Of a DNA stretch of 26,784 nt, positions 26,290-26,784 are shown piece after piece. The notes beneath the pieces were generated by a model. That model did not search any database. It was given only the letters and a program-made list of their open reading frames with translations, and was not told the DNA's origin. How positions within the stretch are numbered: the first letter of the stretch is position 1; every line of letters starts with the position of its first letter. The stretch is from a virus: positions 1-26,784 of the IMG/VR virus record IMGVR_UViG_3300008050_000256. One strand, given 5' to 3'. A program made the translations under genes and the position numbers.

Positions 26290-26784
26290 GCGAGATAAAA
26301 AGAGAGATACTTAGGTCTCAGAAAAGTTTATTAGATGGGATACCAGATAATTCAGAAGGACGAGAAGGGGAAAGAACCTACCGTAGGGTAGATGGTTATA
26401 TAAATCAATACATAAAAAGCGAGGGCGAATGGATTTTACTATCAACATCAGCGCCATTACCTAAGCAAGACGTAAAAGGTATAAGAAGGACTATATACAG
26501 TATAATCCAAAGTGATTCGGAATTGACAGTAAATGAGCATCACGATTTAAGTGGCTTAGCTGACGATGACCACTCTCAATACTTGCTAGCAAGCGGGGCT
26601 AGAGCATTAAGCGGTTCTTGGGATATGGGGTCGCAAATTATATCGAATATAAATATAGATAGTGGTGCTATTGATGGTACTACTATTGGTACAAACTCAG
26701 CTGTTACTGACTTGCGTGTTGATAACCTTAAATTAGACAGCAATGCTATTACATCAACAAATACAAATGGGAATTTAGAGCTAA
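26286..26784 (+). CDS. tail fibre or tailspike protein (partial)
   Basis: ATG 26286 overlaps the previous TGA (ATGA); the frame stays open to the right edge (166 residues seen). The N-terminus is charged and helical (SEIKREILRSQKSLLDGIPD, REGERTYRRVDGYINQYIKS), a likely virion-binding part. Then comes the common tail-fibre motif NEHHDLSGLADDDHSQYLLA followed by SGARALSGSWDMGSQIISNI and a repetitive Asn/Asp/Thr/Ser-rich shaft. Such proteins are trimeric and bind the host receptor. The receptor-binding end lies beyond the window. Confidence 0.8.
   Translation, partial: MSEIKREILRSQKSLLDGIPDNSEGREGERTYRRVDGYINQYIKSEGEWILLSTSAPLPKQDVKGIRRTIYSIIQSDSELTVNEHHDLSGLADDDHSQYLLASGARALSGSWDMGSQIISNINIDSGAIDGTTIGTNSAVTDLRVDNLKLDSNAITSTNTNGNLEL

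Overview
The window is part of the genome of a tailed bacteriophage. The right half carries the standard order small terminase, large terminase, portal, scaffold, major capsid protein, head-tail connectors, tail proteins and tail fibre. There are no host housekeeping genes, no rRNA and no CRISPR array. The portal resembles the P22 type and the capsid protein resembles the SU10-like family, which suggests a short-tailed (podovirus-like) phage. The DNA is AT-rich, genes are packed with 1-13 base overlaps, and most starts have GGAG-type ribosome sites, as expected for a Gram-negative host. I cannot name the host. No integrase is visible, so nothing here proves lysogeny.

Layout: (1) 1-6600, rightward. 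A small cluster with an MscS-like membrane protein and a lysis cassette (coiled-coil membrane protein, holin-like protein, M15 endolysin) is followed by a promoter and an early DNA-metabolism operon: HTH protein, Gp157/Gam-like protein, ERF recombinase, HTH_39 protein, Hjc-like resolvase, DUF1376 replication protein, HNH/Ref-like nuclease and DUF1367 protein. (2) 6680-6705, a strong bidirectional terminator between convergent operons. (3) 6689-12907, leftward. Many small, mostly unknown proteins plus a PC4-like protein and a MoxR/CobS-type AAA+ ATPase paired with a VWA-like partner. (4) 12908-13596, a divergent non-coding region with iterons, an AT-rich tract and outward promoters, which is a candidate replication origin. 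(5) 13597-26784, rightward packaging, head and tail genes, running off the window in a tail fibre gene.

The most unusual content is RNA- and DNA-level structure. Five intercistronic hairpins have perfect stems whose sequences differ while the apical part keeps the same plan (GA/GA or GAA/GAA internal loop, two base pairs, tiny loop). Four 17-nt anticodon-arm-like hairpins and a 58-nt D-arm-less tRNA-like element lie on the minus strand at 12.0-13.1 kb. One iteron family is shared between the DUF1376 gene and the divergent region, including a nearly identical 19-nt flank, in the manner of a lambda O/ori arrangement. Other notable points are a Hint (intein-like) domain sitting exactly where a tail protein is split into two genes, a small basic ORF after the capsid gene whose N-terminus copies that of the capsid protein, a DUF3846-like gene broken by an 8-bp tandem duplication, and two tandem duplications that each copy a gene's stop codon.
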